A model generated the notes under the pieces. The model was given only the letters and a program-made list of their open reading frames with translations, was not told where the DNA came from and made no database searches. From Eonycteris spelaea (lineage: Eukaryota; Chordata; Mammalia; Chiroptera; Pteropodidae), in the NCBI GenBank assembly GCA_003508835.1, contig PUFA01000105.1, positions 124,001 through 188,000 on the forward strand: 64,000 nucleotides of DNA, written 5' to 3'. The position numbers and the translations under genes were made by a program. This document shows, piece by piece, positions 11,070 to 23,070 of the stretch. The stretch's first letter is position 1, and the number at the start of each line of letters is the position of its first letter.

Positions 11070-11345
11070 CTGGAAAGGACGAGAAACAGCCATGGAACAG
11101 AACAAAAGCAGAGAACTGGGCGCTTCTGAAGAGTCATCTTGTTTTCATGGTATGTTTCGAGCATTTCTAGGCAAAGCCAGCCTACTCCTCCCAACTGAAA
11201 TCAAGATAATTGCGCGAAATAGCAGCTTCTCTCACTCTACTCCTACGCACTTAGCTGCGACACAAAACTTAGCTCCTTTTTCATCCTCTACACAGAAAGA
11301 CTATAATTTCCAGTTAGACGCATTAGTTGGAAACATGATACTTAC

Positions 11346-11405
11346 CATCCTCAATATGCTCAAATCGTCCAAGGACAAAATTGATGCCGATCCAAGCATA
11401 CACAC
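11346..11405 (-). CDS. ENTPD4: ENTPD4 exon 7 (60 bases)
   Basis: Reads VYAWIGINFVLGRFEHIED and completes apyrase conserved region 3. The acceptor is GTTGTAG|GTGTG and the donor GGATG|GTAAG. It is short but unmistakable: the sequence and both split codons fit the neighbouring exons. It is separated from the next exon by only 276 bases of intron. Confidence 0.95.
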
Positions 11406-12129
11406 CTACAACATTGCACAGGGGGAAGACAAGAACAGAGTTTTAAAATATTTTATATACCTCTTACCTATCAATGCAGTCTGTGCAAACATCTCATTTA
11501 TTTTACTCCTTGACAACCTATGAAAACACAATGTCAAATAACACATTTCTACTATCTTTTCTTAGTGGTTTTCCAAGAACTCGCAACTCTAAAATTCATA
11601 GTTTCGTTTCATTTGCATAGGCTGAAAATATAATCCCCCAGTCTTCCTTAGAAATGCACCTGTTGTTTTAAAATACTGGAGTTTTTAATGAAGTTAAACC
11701 TACCGATCGCAAGGTTTCAAAAACACGTTAACCTTGACTCTTTCATTTCCTTTAACCCTCGCTTCCACTCTCAGTGGCCACATCTCTTCTTGCAATGTTT
11801 CCTACATCCAATCTTTACCCGTTTTCATTACCCTCTTGACTGAGGCTGTTACAGAGACCTAATCAACCTTCCTGCCCCCACTCTTACACCCAGCCCGCTC
11901 TGTTCTGGGCTAGTGGACTGGATCTACAGAGCGAGCGAAGTCCAAACTCCGCAACCTGACAACGCAAGACCTGTCCGACTTTTTTTACTGAATAAATCTG
12001 ACACGTAACGTCTGTAACTATGGTAGACAGCGTGTTACTTTGGTACATTTATATGTTGTACTATGATTGCCCTTACAATATTTATCACATTACGTATAGT
12101 ATAGTATATTATGTGTATTCATTATACAG

Positions 12130-14780
12130 TTGAATTTTTAAAATCTGTTGTAAGTGGACCTGCATAGTTCGAACCTGTTATTCAAGGGTCAATTGTGCTG
12201 TGCATTAGGGCTCTACGATCTATTAACTACTCCTTACAAGTCTGTACCCTTAAACGCCACCAGTCTTATCCCCCCACACCAATCCTCTGGTAACCACCAT
12301 TTCACTCTGTTTTTCACAGGTTTGACTCTTTCAGATTCCACAAATAAGTGGTACCATACAATACTTCTCTTTCTCTGTATGACTTATCTAGCGTAACAAT
12401 GTGCTCAAGGTCCATCCATGTTGTTACAAATGGCGGGATATCATCCTTTCGAATGGCTGAATAATATGCCACTGTGTGTATGTACCACGTCTTTTTTATC
12501 CATTTTCGTTGATGGGCATATGGGTTGTTTCCATATCTTGGCTATTATGAGTAATGCTGTGATAAAGGTAAGAGTGCACAATCTTGCCAAAGTCTGATTT
12601 TCACTTCCTTTGGGTATATATACCTAGACGTGAAATGGCTGAATCGTACGGTAGACTCGTTTTAAATTTTCTGAGGACCATCGTATTGTTTTCCATAGTG
12701 ACTGGACCGGTTTACATTCCCAGTAGCAACGTGTACGGGTCCCCTCTCCACTACCTCCTCACCAGCGTCTGTTCTTTCGTCTTCTTGATGACGGCCATTC
12801 TAACAGGTGTTAAGGTGACAGCTCACTGCAGTTTTAATTTGCATCCCCCTGATGATTAATGATACTGGCATCACGTGCCAGTTGGCCATTTTGATGTCCT
12901 TTTTGAAAAATGTCTGTTTAGTTCTTCTGCTCAGTTTTGTTATTGAGTTTATATATTTTTAGATACTCACCTCTGACGTGATACAGTTTGCAACATTTTT
13001 CTTCCATTCTGCGGGTTCCTTTTCATTTGGTTGTTTCTTTTACTCTGCAGAAACTTTTGGGTTTGACGTGGTCCCATCTGCTGCTTTTTGCTTTTTTTTA
13101 TCTGTGCTTTCGGTGCCATGCCCCTAAAATCTTCCCAGACAAGTAACAACAAGCATAACTCTTCATTTTCTTCTAGGAATTTTATGGTAGCAGGTCTTGA
13201 TCCAGTTTTAATTCTTGTGAGTGGTATGCGATAGGTTGCAATTTCATTTTTCTGCACGTTTCTCCAGTTTTCCTAGCACCACTGAAAAGACCATCCTTTC
13301 CCCACTGACTGTTCTTAGCTCCCTTGCTGGGTATTAGCTGACTACAGAAGCAGGGATTTAATCCTGGGCTCTATTCCGTCCTGTTGGTTGATGTATCTAT
13401 CTCTGTGATGGAACCGCACTGCTCTTATGACTATGACGTTGTAGTATAGTCTGAAATCCAGAAGTGTGGTACCTCCAGCTCTGTTCTTTTACTTCAAGAT
13501 TGCTTTGGCTACTCGGGTCTTTTGTGGTTCCAAATTTAGGGGTAGTTTCTTCTATTTCTGTGAAGAATGCCTTTGGTATTTTGATGGGGACTGTGTTGAA
13601 TATGTAGATGCTTTGGGTAGTATGGACATTTCAATAATATAAATTCTTCTGATCCGTGAACATGAAACGTCTTTCCATTTCTTCATCTTCTTCGATTTCT
13701 CTCAGCAAAGTCTTGTAGTTTTCATTGTACAGATTTTTCACTTTGTAGGTTAGATTCATTCCTCGGTATTTTATTGTTTTTGATGTTACTGTGAATGAGT
13801 TTTTTTCAGATGCTTCATTATTAAAGAAATGTAACTGATTTTTATGTTAATTCAGTATCCTAACACGTCACTTTATTGAAATTGTTGATTAATTCAATAA
13901 TTAATCAAGTTTTTGACTGACTCTTTGGGATTTTCTATGTATATGATCAGCAAATGGTGACAATTTTCTTTCTTTGTCTTGCCTAGTTGCTCTGGCTAGG
14001 CTTTCCAGTACTATACTGTATAACGATGAGTGGCACACTTGTCTTATTCCTGAGCTCACAGGAAAGGCCTTCAGCTCTTCTCCACTGAGTATAGCTGTGT
14101 CTGTCATATACAGCCTTCGTTATGTTGCGGTACCCCCAGTCTGTAAAGGGATTTTATCATGAACAAATGTTGTATTTTGTCAAATGCTTTTTCTATGTCT
14201 ATTGAGATGATCATGTGATTTTCATCCTTCATTTCACTGATGTAATAAAGTATTGCACGTTTATTGATGTGTATGTTGAATCATCCTTGTTATCTGAGAA
14301 ATAAATCCTACTTGGTCATGGTGTATAATGTGCTCTTGATATTGGTTTGCTAATATTTTGCTGAGAATCTTTACATCTATAATCATCAGGGATATTGGTT
14401 TATAGTTTTCTCCCTCCTCTTTCTCTTCTTCTGGAATACCCATCAATCCTCTGTTGGATTTCTTGTAGGGTTTCTTCACCTGAAACATTTCTACACTCCT
14501 ATTGTCAGGCTCGTTTATTCTCTCTTCATCCGATCTGCTTTATTTCCAGTGCTTTCTATTCATCTCATTTATTGAATTCTTCAGCTCCAGAATGTTTGGT
14601 TCTTTTTTAGAATTTCAGTCTTTTGGTAAATACTACTTCTGTTTATTAATTTTATTCCTGAGATTACTGCATTGCCTTTCTGAGTTTTCTTGTGCTCAAT
14701 GAATTTCTTCATAACAGCTTTTCAGAATTCTTTACCAGTAAGATCACAGTAGTCTGTGTTTCTGGGTTTGGCTGCCAGAA
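12130..14780 (-). repeat. L1M LINE, 3' half with ORF2 remains (intron 6)
   Basis: The plus strand shows L1 3' landmarks in reverse: GGTAACCACCATTTCACTCT, GGTCCATCCATGTTGTTACA, TGGCTGAATAATATGCCACT and GGGTATATATACCTAGACG. Further on the minus strand translates to degraded reverse transcriptase, for example [20 protein letters not shown] and HHDQVGFI. Many stops make it inactive. It fills most of the intron between exons 6 and 7. Confidence 0.9.
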
Positions 14781-14984
14781 AACTACTGTCTTCTTTTGGT
14801 GATTCTGAGTAATGAACACTTGTTTATTGAGGTAAAGCTTGGTTTGCCATTCTAACAATTTAGCAGGTTGGTAATTAGGAGAGTTATTTCTCTCTTCCAG
14901 AAGGTGGTGCTACAGCACAAATTTCTGGAAGAAATTCTCTTACCAGAGCCTAGTCAGGTTGGGAGCATGAGCGTTAAAAAAGCT

Positions 14985-14996
14985 GGGGGGGGGGGG
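14985..14996 (+). repeat. G12 homopolymer
   Basis: Twelve consecutive G followed shortly by A8. Such runs are prone to length error in any sequencing technology. Confidence 0.9.
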
Positions 14997-15921
14997 CGCA
15001 AAAAAAAGGGTGTTGGCAGAGTTGCTTAGCACTTGGTGCCCTGGCTGTGCCCAGAGGCCAGTGCGTGGGGGGGTGTGTGTGGGAATCCTGCCGTGGGTGG
15101 GGTCCCAGAGGTCCGTGGGCGCTCCTCTTGCCAGAATCCTGGGGCAGACAGCAGGTTAGGACTCCCTTCAGGTCTCTCCTTCTTCCCTTTCCTGGCCCTG
15201 CCCCCAGTCACTGTGATCTCTCCGAGAGAACAGGTCCCTCCAGCTGCCGCGCTCACCACCTTCGCTCTTCACCTGCTCTGCCAGAAAGCTGTGCCGGCCT
15301 GGCCCGCGGCCACCCCCGCCACTGATGCCTCTGCTGCTGCCTGCCTGGCCCTGCAGCCTCCTGTGCGGTCCAGTCCACCCACGCATGGGTGCGCGGATGG
15401 GTGGATCTCTCAGGTGCCCTGGTGTGCTGCACAGAGGTGCCTTTTTTTTCTTTTTGGGTATGAACATTAGATTAGTTATAAATCAAAGGGGAGAGAAAAA
15501 GAAACAACTCACATTCCATGATGATGACGTCACCAAGACCTGTCCACTTTTACTAACAGCTTTCAAAGGGCTATAATCCAGTCAAACTAAAATACGTTTG
15601 TTTCCAACCTGTGTTAAATCATCTTTTCTGCCTGGAGTGTTTCCTCGCCCTCTCTCAGAGCTCTGCACACCATGCTCTGGCATGCTCTGTTCACAACTAC
15701 CTCGTTAGGCACAACGCGAATATAATTTTCTCCATGATGCCCTTGCCAGAAAAAAAGATCAACCATGCAAGAAACTAATTTTGCCATTTAAAAATTACAT
15801 TCAAGGCTATGGTTTTCCACACTTTAAGACATAAGGGGTGATTTAATAAAGTATACAGAGGGGAAAATGGAGAAGATGTAGAGACAGTTTCCCAATTCAA
15901 GGTAAAGATCCACAGACCAAC

Positions 15922-16025
15922 CTTCTTGTTTTCCTGAAATCACCTCTGCATGGGAGTCAGAAAACAGGAAGTCAAAATGCACGGGGATGTCGGTCAGAAG
16001 GTCTTCCAGGATGGCTTTCTGCTGG
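15922..16025 (-). CDS. ENTPD4: ENTPD4 exon 6
   Basis: Reads QQKAILEDLLTDIPVHFDFL, then FSDSHAEVISGKQEG. The closing GKQEG is the start of apyrase conserved region 3, whose glutamate is the catalytic base in this family; the motif continues in the next exon as VYAWIG. The acceptor is CTTCCAG|CCAGC. The donor GAAG|GTTGGT departs from consensus after the GT. The frame is intact over 104 bases. Confidence 0.94.
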
Positions 16026-16471
16026 CTGGAAGATAATCCAAAAGTTAACATATCAAAATATTACATTCTGGATTTTTGTTTTAAAAAGGATACAAAAACC
16101 ATTATGGCTCTGGTATATCCTATATGGAAGCAGTACATTTTAAAACCAAAGCAATTCATTAAAAAGATTATTTATTTTAGGAAGGAATTCTCAAGAGTTG
16201 TAGGAATTATGTGACTCCTAGATATAAAACTACATATGCAAACAGTCCTTAAACTAATAAAATAGAAAATCAGTGTTTTTAATGACAACTTTATAGTTTA
16301 CTACTCATAGTCATAAACAAATATATAAAGCGATATTTGGAGTTCTGGCTAAAGGAATAGTTCTGGTACTATTCTAGATTTGAAGAATTTTTAATGTCTT
16401 CTTTTTGATGATGATGATAATGCCCCCCACCCCCACCCCAGACTGGCCTGCCCTCAGGCAGAGGGGATCAC

Positions 16472-16622
16472 CTTTCAGGCAGGATTCTCATCCCAGCTGT
16501 GCAGAGAATGTAGAGAGGGGTCTCTTTGTGTTTTGCTCGAGGTACATGCTCTGCAGCAAAGTTCAGAAGTGGAGCGATGTAATCACTGACCTTCTCTGGA
16601 GAGGTAGCAAATTCGGAAATAC
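16472..16622 (-). CDS. ENTPD4: ENTPD4 exon 5: apyrase conserved region 2
   Basis: Translates as ISEFATSPEKVSDYIAPLLN, then FAAEHVPRAKHKETPLYI and LCTAGMRILPE. CTAGMR is the ACR2 motif. The acceptor is CTGTAG|GTATTT and the donor GAAAG|GTGATC. The frame is intact over 151 bases and the phases fit both neighbours. I see one conservative difference from the human protein as I recall it (Ser to Ala in DYIAP). Confidence 0.95.
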
Positions 16623-16979
16623 CTACAGAAAAAGGACCCTTCTGTTACCAAGTAGACCTTTCAGTTAGTAAGTCACGCTTCTTCAATGTGGCTCACTGGA
16701 GAGAAATTCAGCTGCATACCACCTTCTCCTAGTTTTTTCTTATCCCTCTGGCAACTCCCTCCAAAGTCCCTTTTCCTTAAACGTTAGTGAGACTAAACGT
16801 TCAGTCCTATGCTCTCTTCTCACGCACCAAAAATCTTGGAACTAACTGAGCATCTACTATGTATCCGACAATTGGGATTGATTGCACATGTGCTCATGTC
16901 TGCCCTCGAGAAATGTGCTATTTTCCTCAGGCAAGCTCACTCATTCTCCTAGCTGACATCACATCTATATGTCTCGAAT

Positions 16980-17885
16980 TCCCAATCTTAGCAGCAGCCA
17001 CCTAGATCTCTTCCCCAACCTGCAGATCACTTTGTGGTAACTGTCTACTGGACGACGCTATGTGCTTATTCTCACAGCCCCTGCAGCTCAGCATATACAA
17101 GTCTGAACTCAACATGTGCTACAAACCTGCTCTTATTGCTTATCACCTGCCTCAGTGACGACCATCACTGGCCATCCAGCAGCCCAAGCCAGTATCCTGG
17201 GTAAAACCCCGCCCCCGTGTCCAAGCATACGTTCTAGGTTTCACCAATTGCCTCTCCTGGATTCCTCTCACATTCACTTCTCCTCATCTCTTCTGGATAC
17301 ACCCACCCTCTGCCAGCCTACATACCCAACTCTCCAGTCTGGGAATTCTCCAACCATTTCCTATGCAAAGGGTGTCCCTCCTGGCTTAAAATCCTTTAGA
17401 GGCTCCTCAGTGCCCTCCAAATAAAGCTCAACTCTAGAACAGCATTACCTGCCCTGCATCTCACCCATCCTGTCTCTTCCCACATTCCTTCTATCTGGCT
17501 TCACCTATACTGAACAAAATTTCTATAATGCATCACAGTCTGGCCTCAGGGCCCCTGTACTGTCACCAAGAAAAGCCTCCTCTTTGACTAACCACCCCCT
17601 CCACTTTCCCACCCCTTTTCACCTGGGTAACTCCTGCTCACCCCCGAGCTGCTTCCTATCTGGAAGACTTCCCTAACAGAACCCTGAAGATGAGCTACTA
17701 TTACAGTCCATGCTCACCCTCGCTGCGCCTTATCAAAATTATCTATTTATTTGCTTCTCTCATTTCAGCTGGAAGTTGCTCAAGGGCACGAACTGAGTCT
17801 TGTTCCAGTTGATGTTCTTGCACCTGACAGCGCCTGGCAAACAGCAGGTGCTCAGAAACACCTGCTGCGTGAGCACGTGCCTGCA
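16980..17885 (+). repeat. L2 LINE 3' end, about 900 bp (intron 4)
   Basis: The region follows the L2 3' order: TCATCTCTTCTGGATACACC, GGCTTAAAATCCTTTAGAGG, CTCCAAATAAAGCTCAACTC, TCTTCCCACATTCCTTCTAT, GAAGACTTCCCTAACAGAAC, GGGCACGAACTGAGTCTTGT, CAGCGCCTGGCAAACAGCAG. It is one of the longest L2 copies in the window. Its open frame at 17116-17424 is repeat-derived. Confidence 0.88.
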
Positions 17886-19011
17886 GATGTCCAGCTGTCT
17901 TTTCGACTACAATGTTAACGATGCGGGGGGTTTAGAAGTCCAAAATTCCTTATTTCACAACGTAGGAAATTGTGGACTAAGAAAAATTAGGTCATTTGTC
18001 AAAGCAATCAGCAAAAACACAAGACTAGAGATTTTTTTGACTCTACGTGCAATACTATTTCAATGGACACCAAGTCCCAAAATATCCAGAATCCAGGAAA
18101 TTGCTAGAGCTTTGCTGTACTGCTATAAACGAGAGTCCACGCTTCAGGACAGAGAAGTGCTATCAAAACGTTCTTGAATTTCCATTTTCAACACTTTCTA
18201 GAGCATCAGAGAGAATCATGTTAAATTAAGCCTGATTTTAGTAAGACTCTGGTGTCTACCCTGGGATGCTGTTGTACCTACCCCTCTGTTCTCAAAGGAA
18301 AACTCCAAGGCACGAAAGTTTTCATCTTATTCCATGAGAGCAGTCTAACCACTGACAGAACCTGGTATGTGGTCTAGATGAAATACAAAGTGCCTTATAG
18401 AGTTTTAGTTTTTAAACCTGGTGAATTTTTTATTTGAACTTTAACTATGAAAATGTTTCTATATTAGGGATACATAAAAACTTTAGGGTAAGAAAATAGA
18501 AAGTAAAAATTAAAAGTCATTCGCTAAGACTTACAGAATAATAATCTTCATTCATGGAAATGTACTCTGCTATCAAAATAATGCCTGTGTAAGAGAAAGA
18601 ATACGTTCCCTCTCTTTAACCTGAAAAATGAGGTAGAGATTTTGAACTTTCTGAGCAATATGCTGGTGCCCAGATGCCAAATCAAAGAACAACCAACTTG
18701 TTGAGACTTGCCCAAAAAGGATGTGGGGTCTGAATTATTCAATGAAACATGACTAGGACTCAAGGGGTCCACAGTGTACATGGTTGGGAACAGGTTTATG
18801 AAGACGAGTATTTTATAAGTTAAATTGAATTTCCTTTTTACTTATATTTTTGGAACAGAAGATAATAAGCTGTGATAATTATTTTTTTAATCAACATTCT
18901 CTAACATTTTAAAAGATAAACTCCTTGGATTGTCTGGATTTAATATTTTACTAACACATTGGAAAGATGAAATAAAAGTACTGAATCTCTATCAAGATCG
19001 ATGATTCACAT
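17886..19011. other. Intron 4, unrecognised stretch
   Basis: AT-rich sequence without a repeat, RNA or exon signature I can name; the small frames in it match nothing. Confidence 0.4.
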
Positions 19012-19145
19012 CAGTGATTGTCAACTGTCGAGATATAAGATGCCTCTTTCAAAGTGCTCCTGACACCTTCCCTTCCTGAGGCTTCTGACAGGAGGGTGCT
19101 GCACATGGATATGGTGCAGATACAGAAAAAGGCTGAGAACCACTG
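19012..19145. mobile_element. hAT-Charlie MITE (MER5-like), intron 4
   Basis: It begins CAGTGATTGTCAACTG and ends GGCTGAGAACCACTG, imperfect terminal inverted repeats of the CAGTGGTTCTCAA type. At 134 bp it is a non-autonomous fossil element. Confidence 0.8.
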
Positions 19146-19710
19146 ATTTAAATAGTCTAATGGGAAGGGCAACACCCAATTTTTACATAACATGCTTTCT
19201 TAGAAACTGAAATATCTTTAAAAACTGGACATAATGACATCAGCTCTTCTATGCTCTATGATTGCTCTCATCAAATCTACATGGCAACAAAAAGAGGAAA
19301 CAAATTCCTGGAAATTAAGCCAAAAAAAAAAAAGATCTAGATGATTAGAAATAAACTGGGCGGCAATTTTTTCAAATGACAAAGATATGCCAGGGTATTA
19401 GAGCACAGCTTTCCAGGAGCTCAGATCTGAAATCACCTTGTCAACTAGCAAACATCCGCACAGACACCGTGAACAGAGTGGCAGGAGACACAAGACATGG
19501 TGTTTGGACATTTTAGGAAGGTGCTAGTCACTGTGCGCAGGATGGACAGGGAGGAGAAAAGAAGGTGAAACAAGGAGACCAGGCGGGCCCCTGCGTGAGC
19601 TCGGAACCGGGAGGAGGACCGTGCGGAGAGAAAGGGGCGGGACGTGAAAGACACTGCAGAGAATGAAAGGACAGACCCTGGCGACCGATCAGGTGTTGTC
19701 ACTGACGTAC

Positions 19711-19915
19711 CGGGTTTTATTTTCATAACCACTGGCTTTCGGTGTTTATCCCTCATTTGCTGATGTCCAGCAGATCATGAGGATTGCCGTTATGCCTGGG
19801 CCAGCAATAGACAAATATTCGAGACCCGCTGCTACCACAGTCCACCACGATACCATAGTTCACATTGGGGTTATTGGTGTCTGTAGCTTCAATGTCAGTA
19901 ACTCGTGCCAAGTAC
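19711..19915 (-). CDS. ENTPD4: ENTPD4 exon 4: apyrase conserved region 1 (frameshift present)
   Basis: It reads YLARVTDIEATDTNNPNVNY, then GIVVDCGSSGSR, the phosphate-binding ACR1 loop. The acceptor AACAAG|GTAC and donor CCCG|GTACGT are intact. After HDLLDI the known protein continues RQMRD, but here one base is missing near 19760 (plus strand TTTGCTGATG where TTTGCCTGATG is expected). The frame therefore moves to a TGA within two codons, and the rest of the exon (MRDKHRKPVVMKIKPG) is read in another frame. The exon is 205 bases where 206 are expected. Confidence 0.93.
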
Positions 19916-20435
19916 CTTGTTTAGAAAAACACACACTTTTATTGAGGCAGAGAATAATATCATCCCGAACCTAACAGAGCCAACACAATAAACAAATACC
20001 AAGTCAGTGATTTCTAAGATGTGCAGAAGCACCACTATAGCATTTTACAACTGCCAGATGATTAGAGTCAAAAGAAAATAAAACGAGTGATAGTGATAAA
20101 GATAATCGAAATCAGACATGCACTCATTCGTTATTCCTTAAAAGAAGCTGAAATATGTTATGAAAAGCAAAACTATTTCCAAACTATCAACATTAACTGA
20201 AAAATCAGCTTAGAAGATATCACAGAAGCTGATGTTAAATCCACTTATTATGTGAATTTGATGGTGAATGATTAAACAGTTTATAACAGTTTAATTTTTC
20301 ATGCCATTCTGTATTGCGTATACATCCGTTTCCTACAGCCACGGGAACCTTAAAATCCAATCTAATTCTAAAGTCTTAAAGCCACGAAGTGAAGTGTGGC
20401 ATCCTATCTAGAAAACAAATGCTTTTTCCACTTAC
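19916..20435. other. Intron 3, nothing recognised
   Basis: An AT-rich intron of 520 bases; I see no repeat, RNA or regulatory motif I would stand behind. Confidence 0.5.
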
Positions 20436-20633
20436 CTTTGAAACTTCTTGTCTCTGGATAGGCGCCCATATTTATTGCGGATTATGACAACCGAAAAGTA
20501 TAAAAGTGAAACAGCAGCAGCTAGAATGCTAATAACGATAATTTGGCGTAAATTGGTATTCAGAATTCGAGGACACCCCACTGGAGAGATGCTAAAATGC
20601 CAGGAAGCAGGAAAAAGACAGGAGAGGCCGATC
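20436..20633 (-). CDS. ENTPD4: ENTPD4 exon 3: N-terminal membrane segment
   Basis: It reads IGLSCLFPASWHFSISPVG and continues through a hydrophobic stretch (about residues 34-54, ILAAAVSLLYFSVVII at its core) into RNKYGRL and the end KKFQ-R. This is the cytosolic tail and first transmembrane anchor that keeps the catalytic domain in the lumen. The acceptor is TTTCAG|GATCGG and the donor CAAAG|GTAAG. The frame is intact over all 198 bases. Confidence 0.95.
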
Positions 20634-21083
20634 CTGAAATTGTGAAAAACAGATTTTAAAGCAACCTGCTCCAAAGAGGCCTCCCGTCACCTAGAGACCT
20701 TGAGTTTGAGCTGCTCCATCCCCTGCCAGGAGGTCCCTGCATGTCAGCATCTTCCACATGGCTCTTTTACTACATAACCCATTATTATTAAACTATATGA
20801 ATGAAAATTAAGCCCTGATGGTTAGGTTCTTCTGTGTTTCTCCTCTTTCTTGAGAGTACTATATAGATTTTTATTTGTACCCTGCTTTGTTTCCGAAAAA
20901 AAAAAAAAGAATTAGAGACAGCTTCCAAGAATAAGTTCAATATTTAAATATATAATGAAATCAGGTTTAAAGATGAGGAAACCAAAAGATAATTCAGCAC
21001 ATCGAAATGCGCGTAATAAGGTAGGCCTCCAAAGGTAGCTGACCATCCTAGTGGCCAAAACCTTGCCCACTAGATTAGAAACA

Positions 21084-21709
21084 CAGTCACGCACTGCATA
21101 ATGACATTTCAGTTTCGGTCAACACCAAACCACGTACACGATGGTGGTCTCATTAGATTATAATGAGGCTACAAAAATCCTGTCGCCTAGTGACGTCATA
21201 CCATCGTAATGCACCGCTTTACTTACATGTTCGTGGTGATGCTGGTGTAAACAAACCTAGTGCACTGCCAGTCACAGGAAAGTAGAGCTCATGCAATTGT
21301 GTACAGCGCCTAATACTTGATAATGATAATAAATGACTGTCACTGCTTTCTGAATGTACCACACTATACTTCTTATTGTTATTTTAGAGTGCAGTCTTTC
21401 TACTTATAAAGCATGGTTCGCTATAAAACTGTCGTGCTATGTTGGTGGCAGTCTCAAACGTCTTGTGTTTATCTCATCTCTTGATCTCATCGCTTTCTCT
21501 TGTGCTTGAATCAACCTCGTGCTTCTTGTACAGTAGCATGTTGTGCAGGTTTGTAGCCCAAAGCAACAAGCTATTCCACATGGCCTAGATGTGGAGTAGG
21601 CCATGGCTCCCGGGTCTGCGTAAGTGCACTCTGATATTCGCACAACAACAAAATTGCCTAATGATGCATTTCTTAGAACATACCCCCCTTGATACGCAGC
21701 ACATGACTG
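21084..21709. mobile_element. Tigger (pogo/Tc1-mariner) fossil, MER2/Tigger1 group
   Basis: It begins CAGTCACGCACTGCATAATG and ends GCAGCACATGACTG, with TA directly after the right end, as expected for TA-targeting Tigger elements. Internal blocks GATGGTGGTCTCATTAGATT, CTTGATAATGATAATAAATG and TGTGCAGGTTTGTAGCCCAA are typical. At about 626 bp the transposase gene is deleted, leaving an inactive copy. The left TA is not preserved. Confidence 0.88.
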
Positions 21710-22426
21710 TAAACAGCTCAGGAGGAATAAGATTTTCTTAATGCTGGATTCCAAGGCGAATTTCTCCTTGATTACTAAGAAGATAGTATCTTTAACAATA
21801 TCCCCATAACAAACTCAATCAATGAATTTTGCATGTCCTGTGCTTTTAGAAATAGTCCTGAGAGATTTTTGCAAATAAAAATGGTTCTTCTCAGTTTCTG
21901 TTAGAAATGACAAAACTATTACTAGGCCTTGAAAAATACCTTGCTGCCTTTAGGACAAATTTTATTATTTTACAGTTCATTTCTACAGTCTTACCTTCAA
22001 AGAGTGTTTCATGGACAAAAATATCTCACCGAGTGGGAAGGTATCCTGCCAACCCAATGGAGTTTTCCACGTGTAGGTTCTAGTTTCCATCGTGGGTCTT
22101 GGGCCAGTCCATGGACTTCGTCACCCCCTCCCCACACCTCTGAGGCTTAGAGATGGTTATCCTGCGCGTAACACGACCCCTCGCAGATTCCAGCACGCAT
22201 GCTCTTTCCCATAAACTACACTGATTCCTGTAGAATCTGCCTCGCATTATCACTCTCCTTCTGCACAGGCACCCCCCTGGGGCCCTGGAAGAAAAAGGTG
22301 TCAGAAATGTAGCACAACTCTGAACACTTTTCCCTTGGGTATCAGATTTTTGTTCCTCTCAAGATCTGTTTCTGTGGCACCAAAATCTTGGGTTTTACAG
22401 TGCCGGTGGTCAGGCGCATCACTCAC

Positions 22427-22525
22427 CGCCCCATGCTGACGAGTCAGAGGTCAGGCAATGCTCTAGGTGTCAGTCCTCACACACCATCACAGAGACGACG
22501 GGGTCCTCCCGCAGCTAGAGCCCTC
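22427..22525 (-). CDS. ENTPD4: ENTPD4 exon 2 with start codon (coding 22427-22434)
   Basis: The minus strand reads AGC ATG GGG CG|GTGAGT. The ATG occupies 22434-22432 and has A at -3 and G at +4, a strong initiation context. The eight coding bases join the next exon's first base to give Met-Gly-Arg followed by IGLSC, as in known ENTPD4. An in-frame TGA lies at 22446-22444, so translation cannot begin further upstream in this transcript. The acceptor ...TTCCTGGAACAG at 22528-22526 is my best choice for the exon's right end but is less certain than the donor. Confidence 0.8.
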
Positions 22526-22779
22526 CTGTTCCAGGAAGCGAGAAAAATCACAAAGATGGCACATCTAAGATGTCTACACTCTTTATGAACTGTGTTTAAA
22601 TCCAACTACGTGTAACCTGGCCCATGATCCTTGCACTGAAGTTGTTAAAGGGTTTATTTTGAGCAGGTAGCCCCTGCATTAGCACTGATCTAGTCCCTGA
22701 CTTCCTAGTCTTCCCCGCTGACAGTCAGACTAGACAGATATGTACACCATGCCCCAGCCATCCTAACGCAAGCTCCAAG

Positions 22780-23070
22780 TCACAAGTCACTGAAATGTTC
22801 CGCATTCCTCTGCATTTGTAGGATGACTCCCTTTTGGGTCCATCTGTTGGCCTTCCAAGGTAATCCTCATGACACAGGTCACGCACGATCCCTCTGTGAG
22901 GACTTCCCCAGTCCTCGTATCCCCAGAATACTTGCTCATCACAGTAGCAGGCTACACTTCAGACTTGTGGTTGACTTTCTCATCATATGGCCAGCCCCTC
23001 ACCCGCAGAGACAACCACTTACTCTTCTGTTTCTCTCAGGGAACAGTATCTGACACCCAAGTCATAAGCA
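22780..23070 (+). repeat. L2 LINE fragment (intron 1)
   Basis: The order of a pyrimidine-rich CTTCCCCAGTCCTCGTATCC, CTTGCTCATCACAG and a GTTTGTTTAATGGATGG tail is L2-like. The region is divergent. Confidence 0.5.

Noticed and set aside
14261..14488. Reverse-transcriptase-like peptide on the minus strand
   Set aside because: It is part of a truncated, stop-ridden L1 and not an independent gene.
2273..22434. ENTPD4 as a processed pseudogene
   Set aside because: All introns are present with canonical splice sites, and a CpG-island promoter is attached, so it is not a retrocopy.
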